DNA from: Nitrosomonadales bacterium
GTDB lineage: Bacteria > Pseudomonadota > Gammaproteobacteria > Burkholderiales > Gallionellaceae
DNA length: 59,581 bases
Direction: 5' to 3'
Assembly (NCBI GenBank): GCA_016721605.1
Contig: JADKHS010000012.1
Span: 1 to 59,581, forward strand
A program made the position numbers and the translations under genes. The stretch's first letter is position 1; every line of letters starts with the position of its first letter. This document shows, one piece after another, positions 42,124 to 50,104 of the stretch. The notes beneath the pieces are model-generated. The model ran no database searches. It was not told the DNA's origin and worked only from the letters and a program-made list of their open reading frames with translations.

Positions 42124-42893
42124 ACTTGTACCCTTCCGTCAAGACTGCTTGCAGGCCCAGCAAGCAACCAATTAAGCAAACCGTTTAAATCATGGGCAAC
42201 TAAGGAATCTGGACTCAAGCCCTGCAAGTTCGCATAATTTGCGACTGCACGGGGAACCGCTTCATCCCGATGTATAGGATAAGGTGATAACCGCATTTGT
42301 AGAACCGACCGGAATTGCGCCAATAAATCACTTTGAAGCGTCCGTGTGCTATCCAGACCGTTCATCACATAAATGGGCTGACGCCCTGGAGCACACCGGG
42401 CCAACGCAGCTTCCACCGCTGGCACCAGAGCCAGGGAGCGAGTATCTGGCGCCAGCACAGCCAACACCAGGTCTGCTGCAACCATGGCTTGGCGCGCATA
42501 GGGAGACGGAAGGCGGGGCGTATCCATTATTAGGAAAGCCCCTGGCGGATAATCAATCTGGGCAATACATTTTTTGAGCCACTCGGATTCTGTACGCAAG
42601 TGTTGCTCAAAAGTGGCCAGACTAGCTTCATTAGCCCGACCAAACGGCAAACAAGCCACTTCGTTTGAATTGATAAGCGCGCTCTTACCGAACTCTTTCT
42701 TTGTTAGAAAATCCGGCAGCAATCCGCCTAAACTAATTTCATCACTACCGAGCAGAGTGGATAATAGGTTTTGGGGATCAAAATCTAAAGCCAAAACGGC
42801 AATTTTGCGCTGGGTAAGTAAAGTAGCTAAGCTAGCCGTCAGGGTAGACCGGCCTACCCCGCCTGCGGCTGAAACAATGGCAATTTTGAACAT
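42120..42893 (-). CDS. bcsQ: BcsQ, MinD/ParA-like ATPase with divergent P-loop
   Basis: BcsQ helps place and assemble the cellulose machine at the membrane. The 257-residue MinD-like protein begins MFKIAIVSAAGGVGRSTLTA. The P-loop GGVGRST lacks both the signature Lys (KGG) and the usual GK Lys. From memory, E. coli BcsQ (GGVGTT) also lacks them, so this is likely a family trait rather than damage. LALDFDPQNLLSTLL and FLIMDTPRLPSPYARQAM (Walker B-like) follow. YPIHRDEAVPRAVA resembles the conserved BcsQ/YhjQ tail. It is four bases after bcsF and overlaps bcsA. Confidence 0.88.
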   Translation of the reverse strand: MFKIAIVSAAGGVGRSTLTASLATLLTQRKIAVLALDFDPQNLLSTLLGSDEISLGGLLPDFLTKKEFGKSALINSNEVACLPFGRANEASLATFEQHLRTESEWLKKCIAQIDYPPGAFLIMDTPRLPSPYARQAMVAADLVLAVLAPDTRSLALVPAVEAALARCAPGRQPIYVMNGLDSTRTLQSDLLAQFRSVLQMRLSPYPIHRDEAVPRAVANYANLQGLSPDSLVAHDLNGLLNWLLAGPASSLDGRVQV

Positions 42894-42896
42894 GGG

Positions 42897-43067
42897 TCAG
42901 TCCCTTGCGCCAAGCACCCGCTCGGTGTGACCAGGTTTATAGGGCACTATGCAACGCAAATGCCGACGCAAAAATAGGCGTCGTAACAACCGCTTCAGCA
43001 CATAATAGGCAAATGCGGCTAGCGCTACGCCTAAAAGGAGGGATAACAAGAAATTATCAAGCATCAT
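42897..43067 (-). CDS. bcsF: BcsF-like small membrane protein
   Basis: A 56-residue protein with a single N-terminal membrane helix (MMLDNFLLSLLLGVALAAFA) followed by a very basic stretch (KRLLRRLFLRRHLR) and VPYKPGHTERVL. The size, topology and position between bcsE and bcsQ match BcsF, which in E. coli recruits BcsE to the membrane and supports BcsG. The match is by architecture and context rather than by strong sequence signature. The start overlaps the bcsE stop (TGATG), and bcsQ begins three bases after its stop. Confidence 0.75.
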   Translation of the reverse strand: MMLDNFLLSLLLGVALAAFAYYVLKRLLRRLFLRRHLRCIVPYKPGHTERVLGARD

Positions 43068-44859
43068 CAGGGGGCTTGTTTAGATAAAGTGGAAAGTATG
43101 TCAGCCGTTGCATGCCGAGGCAGGGGGAAAGGCCGCATGGTCCGGTGCTTAACCACAGGACATGTCAACTTTGGCTCAGTGATTTCAATCGATGAAAGCC
43201 GGGAAATCTGCACCACTTTCTCCTGGGGGCCAGTTGTTGCGGTCGGGCGTTTGGCTTTGTCTTCCAGAATCGGCAAACCGAGTTGCAGCATCGCCGAGTA
43301 GTCGGATATAGGTGAGTTTTCATTGTCTCGCTGTAGCTGACCCAGGCTTTCCAAAATCAGTTCTGGTGTCGGTTCAATAATATGGGAAGAAAACAGTTCC
43401 GCCACAGGCACGGAAAAAAGCCGATCGAGCGTCGAATCCACGTCCGACTCCCGGCAAGCAAATAAAAATAGATAAACACTATGCTGATCAGCAGTAAAAA
43501 TGTCGCCAAATCTTCGCGCCTGGCAAGCCTGGAGAACATCCAACTGCGCTAACCGGGAAAGAATGGGGAGACGTATCAGGCAATGGCCCAGATTGATACG
43601 CTCGGAACGCTTGAGCATCGCCGCCACTTCGCGACAAAAAATGGACGGCGATAAATAACCGCAACCCGGTTCGGCTCAGCGGCCTGCACAGCAAGAAGAT
43701 ATTCGCTCTCAACCAGACGACTGAAAGTCTGGGTAGCCATGTCATTTATGACCTGCAATAAGCGAGAGAACGAAGTTTCCTTATGCACCATCAAGTTGGC
43801 CCCCAAACGCAAGAGCACCAACTCGTTGTTATAACGGAGCTTGTTGCCGACTTCCCGCACAATAATTTTTAGGGAACGGGGACGGGACAAGCGCATACGA
43901 TGAACAAACCGCGATAACGTTTCGAACTCCTGATCACCATCCGCATGCAACAAGATGGTAGCAGCCACCGCATTATTACAGACCGCTTCCATGGCAGATA
44001 AATCATTTACCACTGTCCATTCTGCCGGTACTCCCCTTACCCCAGCCACGGTAACGGCTGTCACTATGACCCTGCCCTGGTCAGGCGCATAAAGAATCGC
44101 CCCTCCTCTTGCATTCATTTCAGAACCATCTGAATGCAGAGATTTATCCTCAGCGGACAATTTCAAGCCGAATTGCCGATGCACACTCCTATCCTGCCCC
44201 GCCCACCGCTCAACCGTCAGCAAACCACCGCCACAATCAGCATCCAGCACGGCAAGATTGGGTACAAGTTCCGGCAAACTTTGCAGTAATGGCAATAAGC
44301 CATCAGCTCCATTAATATCGTCGATGATCAAAAGAACAGGAGCATGATGGCTTGCAGCCCATGCCTTCCAGGCTCGCCACTGTTTAATAAGCAGATCGTG
44401 GTTTTGCCAATCGAAGATCGCCTGCCCGCCCTGAACCAACACAGCGTGCTGTGCTGTCACGCCACAAGCTTCAGTTTCATCAAACAAACGATTAACGCTC
44501 AGTCGCCCCATGATCTTGGCGTACTCATCGGTAATACGAAAAAAAAGTGCTCTGCGGCCGCATTCTACGGCGCTATCAAAACTACGGGCGGATTGATCCA
44601 TAAATTTCTGGCCAGACTCCCCCGACGCCAAGATAGCCAGCGACCCAGCCTGCTGGAAATTGCGTGCTGACGCGAGTACGCAACATTGACCTAGCGCCTC
44701 ATCCCGCACCAATAAAACACTTGCCCAGCCAGCGCCGCATAAACCAACATCACTGGGCAAACCAAACACTCCCAAGCGAACTTGATTGACCTTAGCTTCT
44801 ATCGAAACATTGTCTTTGCGCAATAAGCGCATGATCAAAGACGCAAATCGCCCATACAT
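43067..44859 (-). CDS. bcsE: BcsE, c-di-GMP-binding cellulose regulator (one frameshift)
   Basis: BcsE boosts cellulose output by binding c-di-GMP in its degenerate GGDEF-like (GIL) domain. The start at 44859 (MYGRFASLIMRLLRKDNVSI) has GAGG eleven bases upstream, overlapping the end of dgkA; a start at 44898 would overlap dgkA by 31 bases. The middle has a RecA-like fold (HAPVLLIIDDINGADGLLPL). The GIL part reads RPRSLKIIVREVGNKLRYNN, then LGANLMVHKETSFSRLL. A shift near 43620 separates the last 185 residues (INLGHCLIRLP... and a Pro/Thr-rich tail). Total about 597 residues. Confidence 0.82.
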
Positions 44860-44867
44860 ATTGATTT

Positions 44868-45245
44868 TTACCTCAAGGGCCAGAGAATCATGATCCAAAT
44901 CAAAATGGCATTCGCCAATGCCAATAAAACGGCAGCGCTGCCCATGTCTTTTGCTTTTTTGGCCAATGGATGAATATCCAAGGACACCCGATCAACGACG
45001 GCCTCTATGGCCGAATTGATCATCTCCACAACTAGCACCAACATAACACTGCCCACCAACAACACCCGCTGGATCTCATCCACTGGCATCATAAAGGCCA
45101 CCGGCACAAGAATGATGGCGAGAATAACTTCCTGACGAAAGGCGGCCTCATCTTTCCAGGCAAGTCGCAGTCCCGACAGGGAATAGCCCAGGGCATTTAT
45201 CAACCGACGTAACCCGGTAGCTTTGTGGGGATTCACATTTGTCAT
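44868..45245 (-). CDS. dgkA: Diacylglycerol kinase (prokaryotic DgkA type)
   Basis: DgkA is a small trimeric inner-membrane enzyme that phosphorylates diacylglycerol with ATP to phosphatidate. The 125-residue product has an N-terminal amphipathic helix (GLRRLINALGYSLSGLRLAW) with EAAFRQEV. Three membrane helices follow, with the active-site stretch VVEMINSAIEAVVDR at about residues 72-86. The stop lies eight bases before the bcsE start, and bcsE's ribosome site overlaps its 3' end, so the two are likely co-transcribed. BcsG-type transferases release diacylglycerol, which gives a plausible reason for the linkage. Confidence 0.93.
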   Translation of the reverse strand: MTNVNPHKATGLRRLINALGYSLSGLRLAWKDEAAFRQEVILAIILVPVAFMMPVDEIQRVLLVGSVMLVLVVEMINSAIEAVVDRVSLDIHPLAKKAKDMGSAAVLLALANAILIWIMILWPLR

Positions 45246-45280
45246 GTTTACGAATTTCAGGCCATAGATTTAATTTCAAA

Positions 45281-45331
45281 CCCACCCACCCACCTAAGGT
45301 GGGGGGGTGTGGGGGCCGGGCCCAAGGGGGG
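45281..45331. other. C/G-homopolymer tract with inverted symmetry
   Basis: Tandem ccca units (cccacccacccacct) are followed by aaggtgggggggtgtggggg and then ccgggcccaagggggg. The two halves can pair (CCCACCT with AGGTGGG), and the G-runs could form a quadruplex. It sits 36 bp upstream of dgkA, so it may be the 5' region of that operon. It may also be partly an assembly artefact, as composition changes abruptly. Confidence 0.4.
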
Positions 45332-46277
45332 AAAATAAAACACTCAATAGTGGTTTAATTTAATGCATCATTTTCAGTAAAAACTTGTCTTTCCATCAAC
45401 CATAACGTCAGGACATATTTTCCGTTTATTTTCGCTCTGTGTTAGGCCATAGCGGATGCACCTCCTCATTGGCAACACAAGCACCTAAATAAATGCCTGC
45501 ATGCCATGCATGATACGTCCTCCCACTCACAGCTAAACATTGAAAACATGGCTAATCCTGCCCCTACTTTAAATTTGGCCCGGTTGATTTTTTTGCACAT
45601 TTATCAACGGATTGACCCCACTGACCCTTCTCACAAATCTGACTGAACAAGTTGCCGATCACCGGTTTTTTGGTATTGTTATTTTTCTTAACCCAGCAAG
45701 AAACTACATCCTTCTAACGCGTTCAACATCTATCCGGTCTTCTGCTGCCTTACCTAGCATTAACCACAAACTTCATAGCGTATTTGCTGGCACATTTGTT
45801 TCATCGTATTTTGTTTATCGGTCGCTTACGTCCAAGATTAAGGCAACTTATAACGAAAGCGATTGAGTAACTCAGTTAAAACATCCAGTCCAAATATTTT
45901 ATTATTGGTCTAATGTTGATGATCCTGACCATTTTTTATATTTCATTTAATTCAAGATGATTCGCACGCATTTTTGGATGGCCGACCATAAAATAGCCAA
46001 TCTATCACCCCAATAAATCTCAGGCGACAACACTTCCAACAGCACTTCAATCGTTACTGCCTGAGCGTAAAGTCAACTTGAGTCGGTCAGTTCGACAGCA
46101 TACTGCTTAGAGAAGAGATGTATTCAGGTAGTTATCCCCACGCGCTGCACAGGCACAATGCAAGCCAGTATCGAGCTGAGGTTTATGCAAATGTACACGA
46201 AACTATTACCGGCAGCAGCACCGCTAGTTCTCAAAATAACAGGATAGCGTTCCCTTATCCTTTACTTTTTAAAAGTA
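45332..46277. other. Long intergenic region without a supported gene
   Basis: The longest frame (84 codons, 45612-45866, plus) has no ribosome site, poor codon pattern and no family likeness; I do not call it. AT-rich segments near 45890-45960 and 46260-46380 suggest promoters on the right. Otherwise nothing is recognised. Confidence 0.4.
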
Positions 46278-46296
46278 TTGAATGATAATCATTATT
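46278..46296. promoter_or_regulatory. Fur box candidate
   Basis: The 19-mer ttgaatgataatcattatt matches the classical Fur consensus (GATAATGATAATCATTATC) at 15 of 19 positions, including the unbroken core TGATAATCATTAT. It lies 87 bp upstream of the next gene's start, in an AT-rich region. This suggests iron-dependent repression of the gene at 46383. Confidence 0.65.
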
Positions 46297-46382
46297 AATT
46301 ACATAATCATTTACTAAATCAGCTAAAAATAAATAGCTGGGCAAATTAATTTTACCTAACCAAATAAACAAGGAAAATTGAC

Positions 46383-46703
46383 ATGGCAATCATTATTTAT
46401 AGCGTAAATACTGAAGAATTTAAAAACCGGTATGTAAATATGAATAATTTACATATCTACAAAGCATTAGCGGCTAGTCAGTTAGTGATTAATTGCGGCT
46501 CTCTAAGGGAAGCCCGAGAGAAATTAACAAAAATTATGGGCCCAAACTTTATCTTGCATCAAGGAGGCCATCATTTAGCTATCCGTTTAAGGCAGGAAGG
46601 AACGACAGAAGATATTCCGTTAGTTAAACTGTATTCAACGAAAGATAAGGGCCCCCATCAATGGGATGCCTTGCAAGAACTATCTCATGTGGCAACTATT
46701 TAG
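46383..46703 (+). CDS. Small orphan protein, probably Fur-regulated
   Basis: An intact 106-residue soluble protein starting MAIIIYSVNTEEFKNRYVNM, with AAGGA eight bases before the ATG. It has no signal peptide or membrane helix. The middle (NCGSLREAREKLTKIMGPNF) looks helical, and HQGGHHLAIRLRQEG has a His-rich strand-like segment. I recognise no family. The upstream Fur box, clean start and stop, and low-GC codon use unlike its neighbours suggest a real, perhaps acquired, iron-responsive gene. Its function is unknown; iron sensing or storage should not be assumed. Bases 46704-46953 hold no gene. Confidence 0.7.
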   Translation: MAIIIYSVNTEEFKNRYVNMNNLHIYKALAASQLVINCGSLREAREKLTKIMGPNFILHQGGHHLAIRLRQEGTTEDIPLVKLYSTKDKGPHQWDALQELSHVATI

Positions 46704-46953
46704 TGCATCGTTTCGGCTTAATACCGCGCGGTTTTAGGATACAACGATAATCATCCCTATAAAAACATGAGGCAGGCTATTGATTCGGCCATCTGATAAC
46801 TTTTGCGGCTTGTCTATTTCCCTCGCGCCTTTCGCTTGTATCGCAGTCAGTGGCATAACTATTTCTTTTTGACGGTATCTGAGTAGTGAGCATCGTGGCA
46901 CACCGTTAAATATTAGAAAATTGCAAGAAAACTGTCGGGAACACTCAGGCAAC

Positions 46954-46986
46954 AAAAAACCCGCCATGCTTTTATTTATGCGGGTT
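46954..46986 (-). terminator. Rho-independent terminator after the lptG fragment
   Basis: Perfect 7-bp stem AACCCGC (46958-46964) / GCGGGTT (46980-46986) with a run of A at 46954-46959, read as U-run on the minus strand directly downstream of the lptG stop. A degraded counterpart occurs at about 1605-1640 downstream of the other lptG copy, so it belongs to the duplicated segment. Confidence 0.75.
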
Positions 46987-47018
46987 GTACGAGCTAATCA
47001 GGGACACTAAAGGCAACT

Positions 47019-47450
47019 CTATCGTTTTTCAGTAAACCACAACATCCCCGTCGCCAATAACAAAAATAACAAAGGCATCGCCACAGCACTCAACATGGGC
47101 TGCCACTCATTAAGCGCACCCAAATTGGTGAATAGTTTACCCACAAAGTGAAAAGTCAGCCCCAATATAATACCCAAAAATATTTTTGCGCTAATTCCGC
47201 CATCACGCCGTTGATGTGAAGCAAATGGCAAGGCCAGCAGCAGCATCACCAATATCGCGAATGGATACACCACCTTATTCCACATAGCAATTTCGTAAGA
47301 AACAGTCTTCTGATGGTTGTCGCGCAGGTGCTGAATATATTGATAAAGATTCAGCACCGACATCTGTCCCGGCTCCATCAGTATCGCCCTCAAAATACCC
47401 AAGTTAAGCGCCGAGCGCCACTCCATGCTTGCTTGATGGTTTACTGTCGT
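47019..47450 (-). pseudogene. lptG: LptG C-terminal fragment (second copy)
   Basis: An undamaged frame encodes the last 140 or so residues of LptG: MEWRSALNLGILRAILMEPG, YIQHLRDNHQKTVSYEIAMW, the membrane helix after KVVYPFAILVMLLLALPF, GGISAKIFLGIILG and LGALNEWQPMLSAVAMPLLF, ending FTEKR. The N-terminal 60 percent is missing; at about 47450 homology to the copy at 1672-2097 stops and an IS3 transposase fragment begins. The piece lacks a start region and most of the periplasmic domain, so it cannot replace LptG. Its frame is intact, while the fuller copy at 1.7-2.7 kb is riddled with indels. Confidence 0.85.
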
Positions 47451-47690
47451 GCCGTGGAAATTGCTACGGCAACGCCCCCATAGAAAGTTTCTGGGGATTG
47501 CTCAAAAATAAACGGGTACATCAGCGGCGCTTTAAAACCCGCACTGAGGCCATTCAGGCCATCACCGAACACATCGATATTTTACCGGCGGCAGCGCAAA
47601 CAGGCATGTTTGGGATATCTGTCTCCTGTCGCATTTGAGCACAAATTCTATGAAAATAGGTTGGTGGTATGAACCTGTTGGTGTCCATTA
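47451..47690 (+). mobile_element. IS3-family OrfB 3' fragment
   Basis: The frame gives the C-terminal end of an IS3 integrase: GNCYGNAPIESFWGLLKNKR (conserved N....ESF..LK with the catalytic Glu), RRFKTRTEAIQAITEHIDI and, after dropping one T near 47580, YRRQRKQACLGYLSPVAFEH. The stop and the terminal motif (aataggttggtggtatgaac) follow. Only the right-hand 240 bp remain; the left end is cut at the join with lptG. Bases 47691-47925 hold no gene I can support. Confidence 0.75.
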
Positions 47691-47925
47691 TTGGCATCCG
47701 ATCTCAAACATATAATTATCCATGCTGTCTCAAACCTTCCGAACAACAGGAACTCAATCGTCTTTTGCGGCATTTCCTGTATCAGCAATTTTGATAACGC
47801 GCTGGCGGCAAATACACCCGGTGATGGTCATTTTTAAATTCACCTGACACCAATCAATGCCAAATGTCATCGTTTAGTCTGCCGGCGCGTTAGATCAATA
47901 TCGCTAATGAAAAAAGGGTTCTAAA

Positions 47926-48324
47926 ATGAAGCATTTTTTAATTGTAGCGGCGCTGGTCACTATCGCTGTTCCGGCACTAGCTTCCGATGTCGGCGTATCC
48001 GTTAGTATCGGCCAACCCGGCTTTTATGGTCAAATCGACATCGGCAACTACCCACAACCCCGGTTAATTTATCCAGCGCCTGTCATGGTTCAACCCATGC
48101 CAATAGGTATGGTGCCCCAACCAATTTATCTGCGCGCGCCTCCAGGCCATCGGAAAAACTGGCGCAAACACTGCCGCAAATATGGTGCCTGTGGCCAGCC
48201 AGTCTATTTTGTTCAAGATAGTTGGTATAACAATGTTTATGTTCCTGGCTATCGTGAACGTGGCCATTTCCAACGCGAGGAGAGGGACGGCAGAGGCCAT
48301 GGTAGGGGCCATGACAGGGATTAA
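47926..48324 (+). CDS. Small secreted protein with basic, Gly/His/Arg-rich tail
   Basis: This 132-residue protein has a clear signal peptide (MKHFLIVAALVTIAVPALAS) and a mature part rich in Pro and Tyr (GQPGFYGQIDIGNYPQPRLI). A block follows with two Cys (HRKNWRKHCRKYGACGQPVY) and FVQDSWYNNVYVPGY, then a hydrophilic tail ending RGHGRGHDRD. I recall similar uncharacterised periplasmic proteins from betaproteobacteria but cannot name a family. AAGGG lies nine bases before the ATG. Monocistronic. Confidence 0.8.
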   Translation: MKHFLIVAALVTIAVPALASDVGVSVSIGQPGFYGQIDIGNYPQPRLIYPAPVMVQPMPIGMVPQPIYLRAPPGHRKNWRKHCRKYGACGQPVYFVQDSWYNNVYVPGYRERGHFQREERDGRGHGRGHDRD

Positions 48325-48342
48325 ACCGCTTTGATGGGAACT

Positions 48343-48452
48343 TTAAGGGCACCTCTAAAAATCAAGTTCTAACCTGAAAAAGACCACGGTGAAACTTGGC
48401 TTGCAGGTTAAGGCTCAAAGGGAGCTAATTGAATTTTTAGAGATGCCCTTAA
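48343..48452. mobile_element. MITE-like element, 110 bp
   Basis: The left end TTAAGGGCACCTCTAAAAAT and the reverse complement of the right end TTAAGGGCATCTCTAAAAAT agree at 19 of 20 bases. No ORF fits inside. TTAA at both ends may be the target duplication, leaving 16-bp inverted repeats. The repeat resembles termini of IS5-type elements (from memory). It lies 19 bp after the secreted-protein gene and may also act as its transcript end. Confidence 0.6.
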
Positions 48453-48590
48453 GACAAATGGGTAGATTAGAAAATCTGGCTTTCGCCTACCCTTTTCCAT
48501 CAAGCCGCTGCATTTTCGTTCTTTTGGGTGTTCAAAGTTTGTTACTCTGGAGCTCAGTGGGGGAGGGTTGTGTACGGACTTCGCTTTCAG

Positions 48591-48636
48591 GCCCCCCCCC
48601 CCCACCCCCCGCCCCTGGCCCCCCGGGCACCACGTT
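48591..48636. other. Extreme C-homopolymer tract
   Basis: Thirteen consecutive C, then ACCCCCC, GCCCC, TGG and CCCCCCGGG. The surrounding region (48540-48680) is much more GC-rich than the rest of the window, and all long frames across it are low-complexity shadows. It resembles the tract at 45281. Either a structured DNA element or a sequencing/assembly artefact. Confidence 0.4.
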
Positions 48637-48794
48637 AGAACCCAACCAAGAGCGCAAGACCCGCGACCACCGGCGGGGGGCCCCAGCACCTGCAACAAGC
48701 CTCTTCAGCTTGCGGCAACACATTTTCATGCCACAGCAGGGCATCCACCCGCCCCGCACGGCGAGACCAGGCGCCAACTGTAACGCCTGTCCAA

Positions 48795-48954
48795 AGCCTT
48801 CCCTTTACGCATCAGTTGGTGGCCTCCCCAACGCCACACTGTGTCTCCAGCACTGGTAATCAATCTTCGGGAATATGCCGACCTTGCTACCCCGGAAGCC
48901 GGTGGCTACCACTTCCGTTATTTCAACACCCATCCAGCGGCCTTCCCCTTCTGA
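48795..48954 (+). pseudogene. C-terminal remnant of an unidentified protein
   Basis: A plausible coding tail reads PLRISWWPPQRHTVSPALVI and then NLREYADLATPEAGGYHFRY, ending HPAAFPF before the TGA. Its composition looks like real protein, but the upstream part is missing or shifted. I cannot assign a family. The rest of 48453-49099 contains no gene. Confidence 0.3.
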
Positions 48955-49045
48955 CCACAGGAATTGATACGGCTGCAAGGCTTGGAGAGGTGCCCAAAAA
49001 AATAACGGGCATTTCTATTTAACACTAACAGAATTTTAAAAAAGG

Positions 49046-49064
49046 ATTACAGCTTCGCTGTAAT
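49046..49064. other. Perfect hairpin in the 5' region of the exchanger gene
   Basis: ATTACAGC and GCTGTAAT flank a three-base loop, giving an 8-bp perfect stem 36 bp before the ATG at 49100. No U-run follows. It could be a leader structure or an operator; it could also be chance. Confidence 0.35.
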
Positions 49065-49099
49065 ATCCCGCCGTCCACCCGGCAAGGAGATGCCCCGAC

Positions 49100-50104
49100 A
49101 TGCTGCTCTGGTTGCAACTTCTGCTTTGTCTCGCCGTCATCGGCTACGCGGGTTATTTTCTTTCCCGCTATGGAGACATCATCGCCGAAAAAACCGGCAT
49201 GTCTGCCTCTTTGGTCGGTCTCATCCTGCTGTCTACTGCCACCTCACTGCCCGAATTAGTGACCGGTATCTCCGCCGTCACATTCGCCAACGCACCGAAC
49301 ATCGCCGTCGGCGATGTGCTGGGCAGTACGGTATTTAATCTCTTTATTCTGGTAATACTGGATGCGCTGTACCGACACGAAACCCTGTATAGCCGCGCCG
49401 CCCAAGGGCACATCTTGTCGGCTTCATTGGGCACAATCCTAATCGCTTTCGCAGGTTTCAGCTTATTACTGGATCAGGCGGGAATGAGCCCGGCATTGGG
49501 GCATGTAGGGCTTTACTCGCCGTTCATCGTGCTGGTCTATTTCGTTGCGATGCGCGCCGTTTACAGCTACGAACGCCGCACCCTTTCCGAATACACTGAG
49601 GTATCCGCCGAGCGTTATCCGCATGTAACGCTACGCAGTGCCGCTAAAGGTTACACGCTGGCAGCTACAGCAGTGGTAATAGCGGGCTCTTGGTTGCCAT
49701 TTGTCGCCAAAGACATTTCCGACTTGATGGGTTGGGGACAAAGTTTTGTCGGAACCTTGCTGGTAGCGGCGGTGACATCCGCCCCCGAAGCGGCAGTCAC
49801 CATTTCGGCACTGCGCATTGGGGCGCTGGACATGGCCATCGCCAACCTGCTGGGCAGCAACTTGTTCGACATCGTCATTCTGTCGGTGGATGATATTTTC
49901 TACTCCAACGGCCCTCTGCTTGCGCACGTTGATGCCAGCCACGCGCTGACCGCATTCACCGCGGTGATGATGAGTGCCCTGGTGACTGCGGGTTTTATTT
50001 TCCGTCCGCAAGGACGCTCCGTACTGGGACTTACCTGGGTGAGCCTGGGATTGTTCATGCTGTATGTACTCAACTCATGGATCATTTTCGGACATGCACA
50101 ATAA
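49100..50104 (+). CDS. Calcium/sodium:cation antiporter (CaCA family)
   Basis: A 334-residue inner-membrane exchanger with two inverted alpha repeats. The first has ASLVGLILLSTATSLPELVT and NAPNIAVGDVLGSTVFNLF. The second has FVGTLLVAAVTSAPEAAVTI and LDMAIANLLGSNLFDIVI. The Glu in each repeat (LPE, APE) and the GS..FN/D motifs form the ion site. About ten membrane helices. AAGGAG precedes the ATG by ten bases. The 3' end overlaps the P-type ATPase start by eleven bases, so both are likely made together as a calcium (or related cation) efflux pair. Confidence 0.88.
   Translation: MLLWLQLLLCLAVIGYAGYFLSRYGDIIAEKTGMSASLVGLILLSTATSLPELVTGISAVTFANAPNIAVGDVLGSTVFNLFILVILDALYRHETLYSRAAQGHILSASLGTILIAFAGFSLLLDQAGMSPALGHVGLYSPFIVLVYFVAMRAVYSYERRTLSEYTEVSAERYPHVTLRSAAKGYTLAATAVVIAGSWLPFVAKDISDLMGWGQSFVGTLLVAAVTSAPEAAVTISALRIGALDMAIANLLGSNLFDIVILSVDDIFYSNGPLLAHVDASHALTAFTAVMMSALVTAGFIFRPQGRSVLGLTWVSLGLFMLYVLNSWIIFGHAQ

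Noticed and set aside
45612..45866. 84-codon plus-strand ORF in the long intergenic region
   Set aside because: No ribosome site, no family likeness, and the sequence reads as non-coding AT-rich DNA.
48389..48859. Long ORFs across the C-rich tract in several frames
   Set aside because: They owe their length to Pro/Gly/Arg-rich low-complexity translation of homopolymers and overlap each other on both strands.
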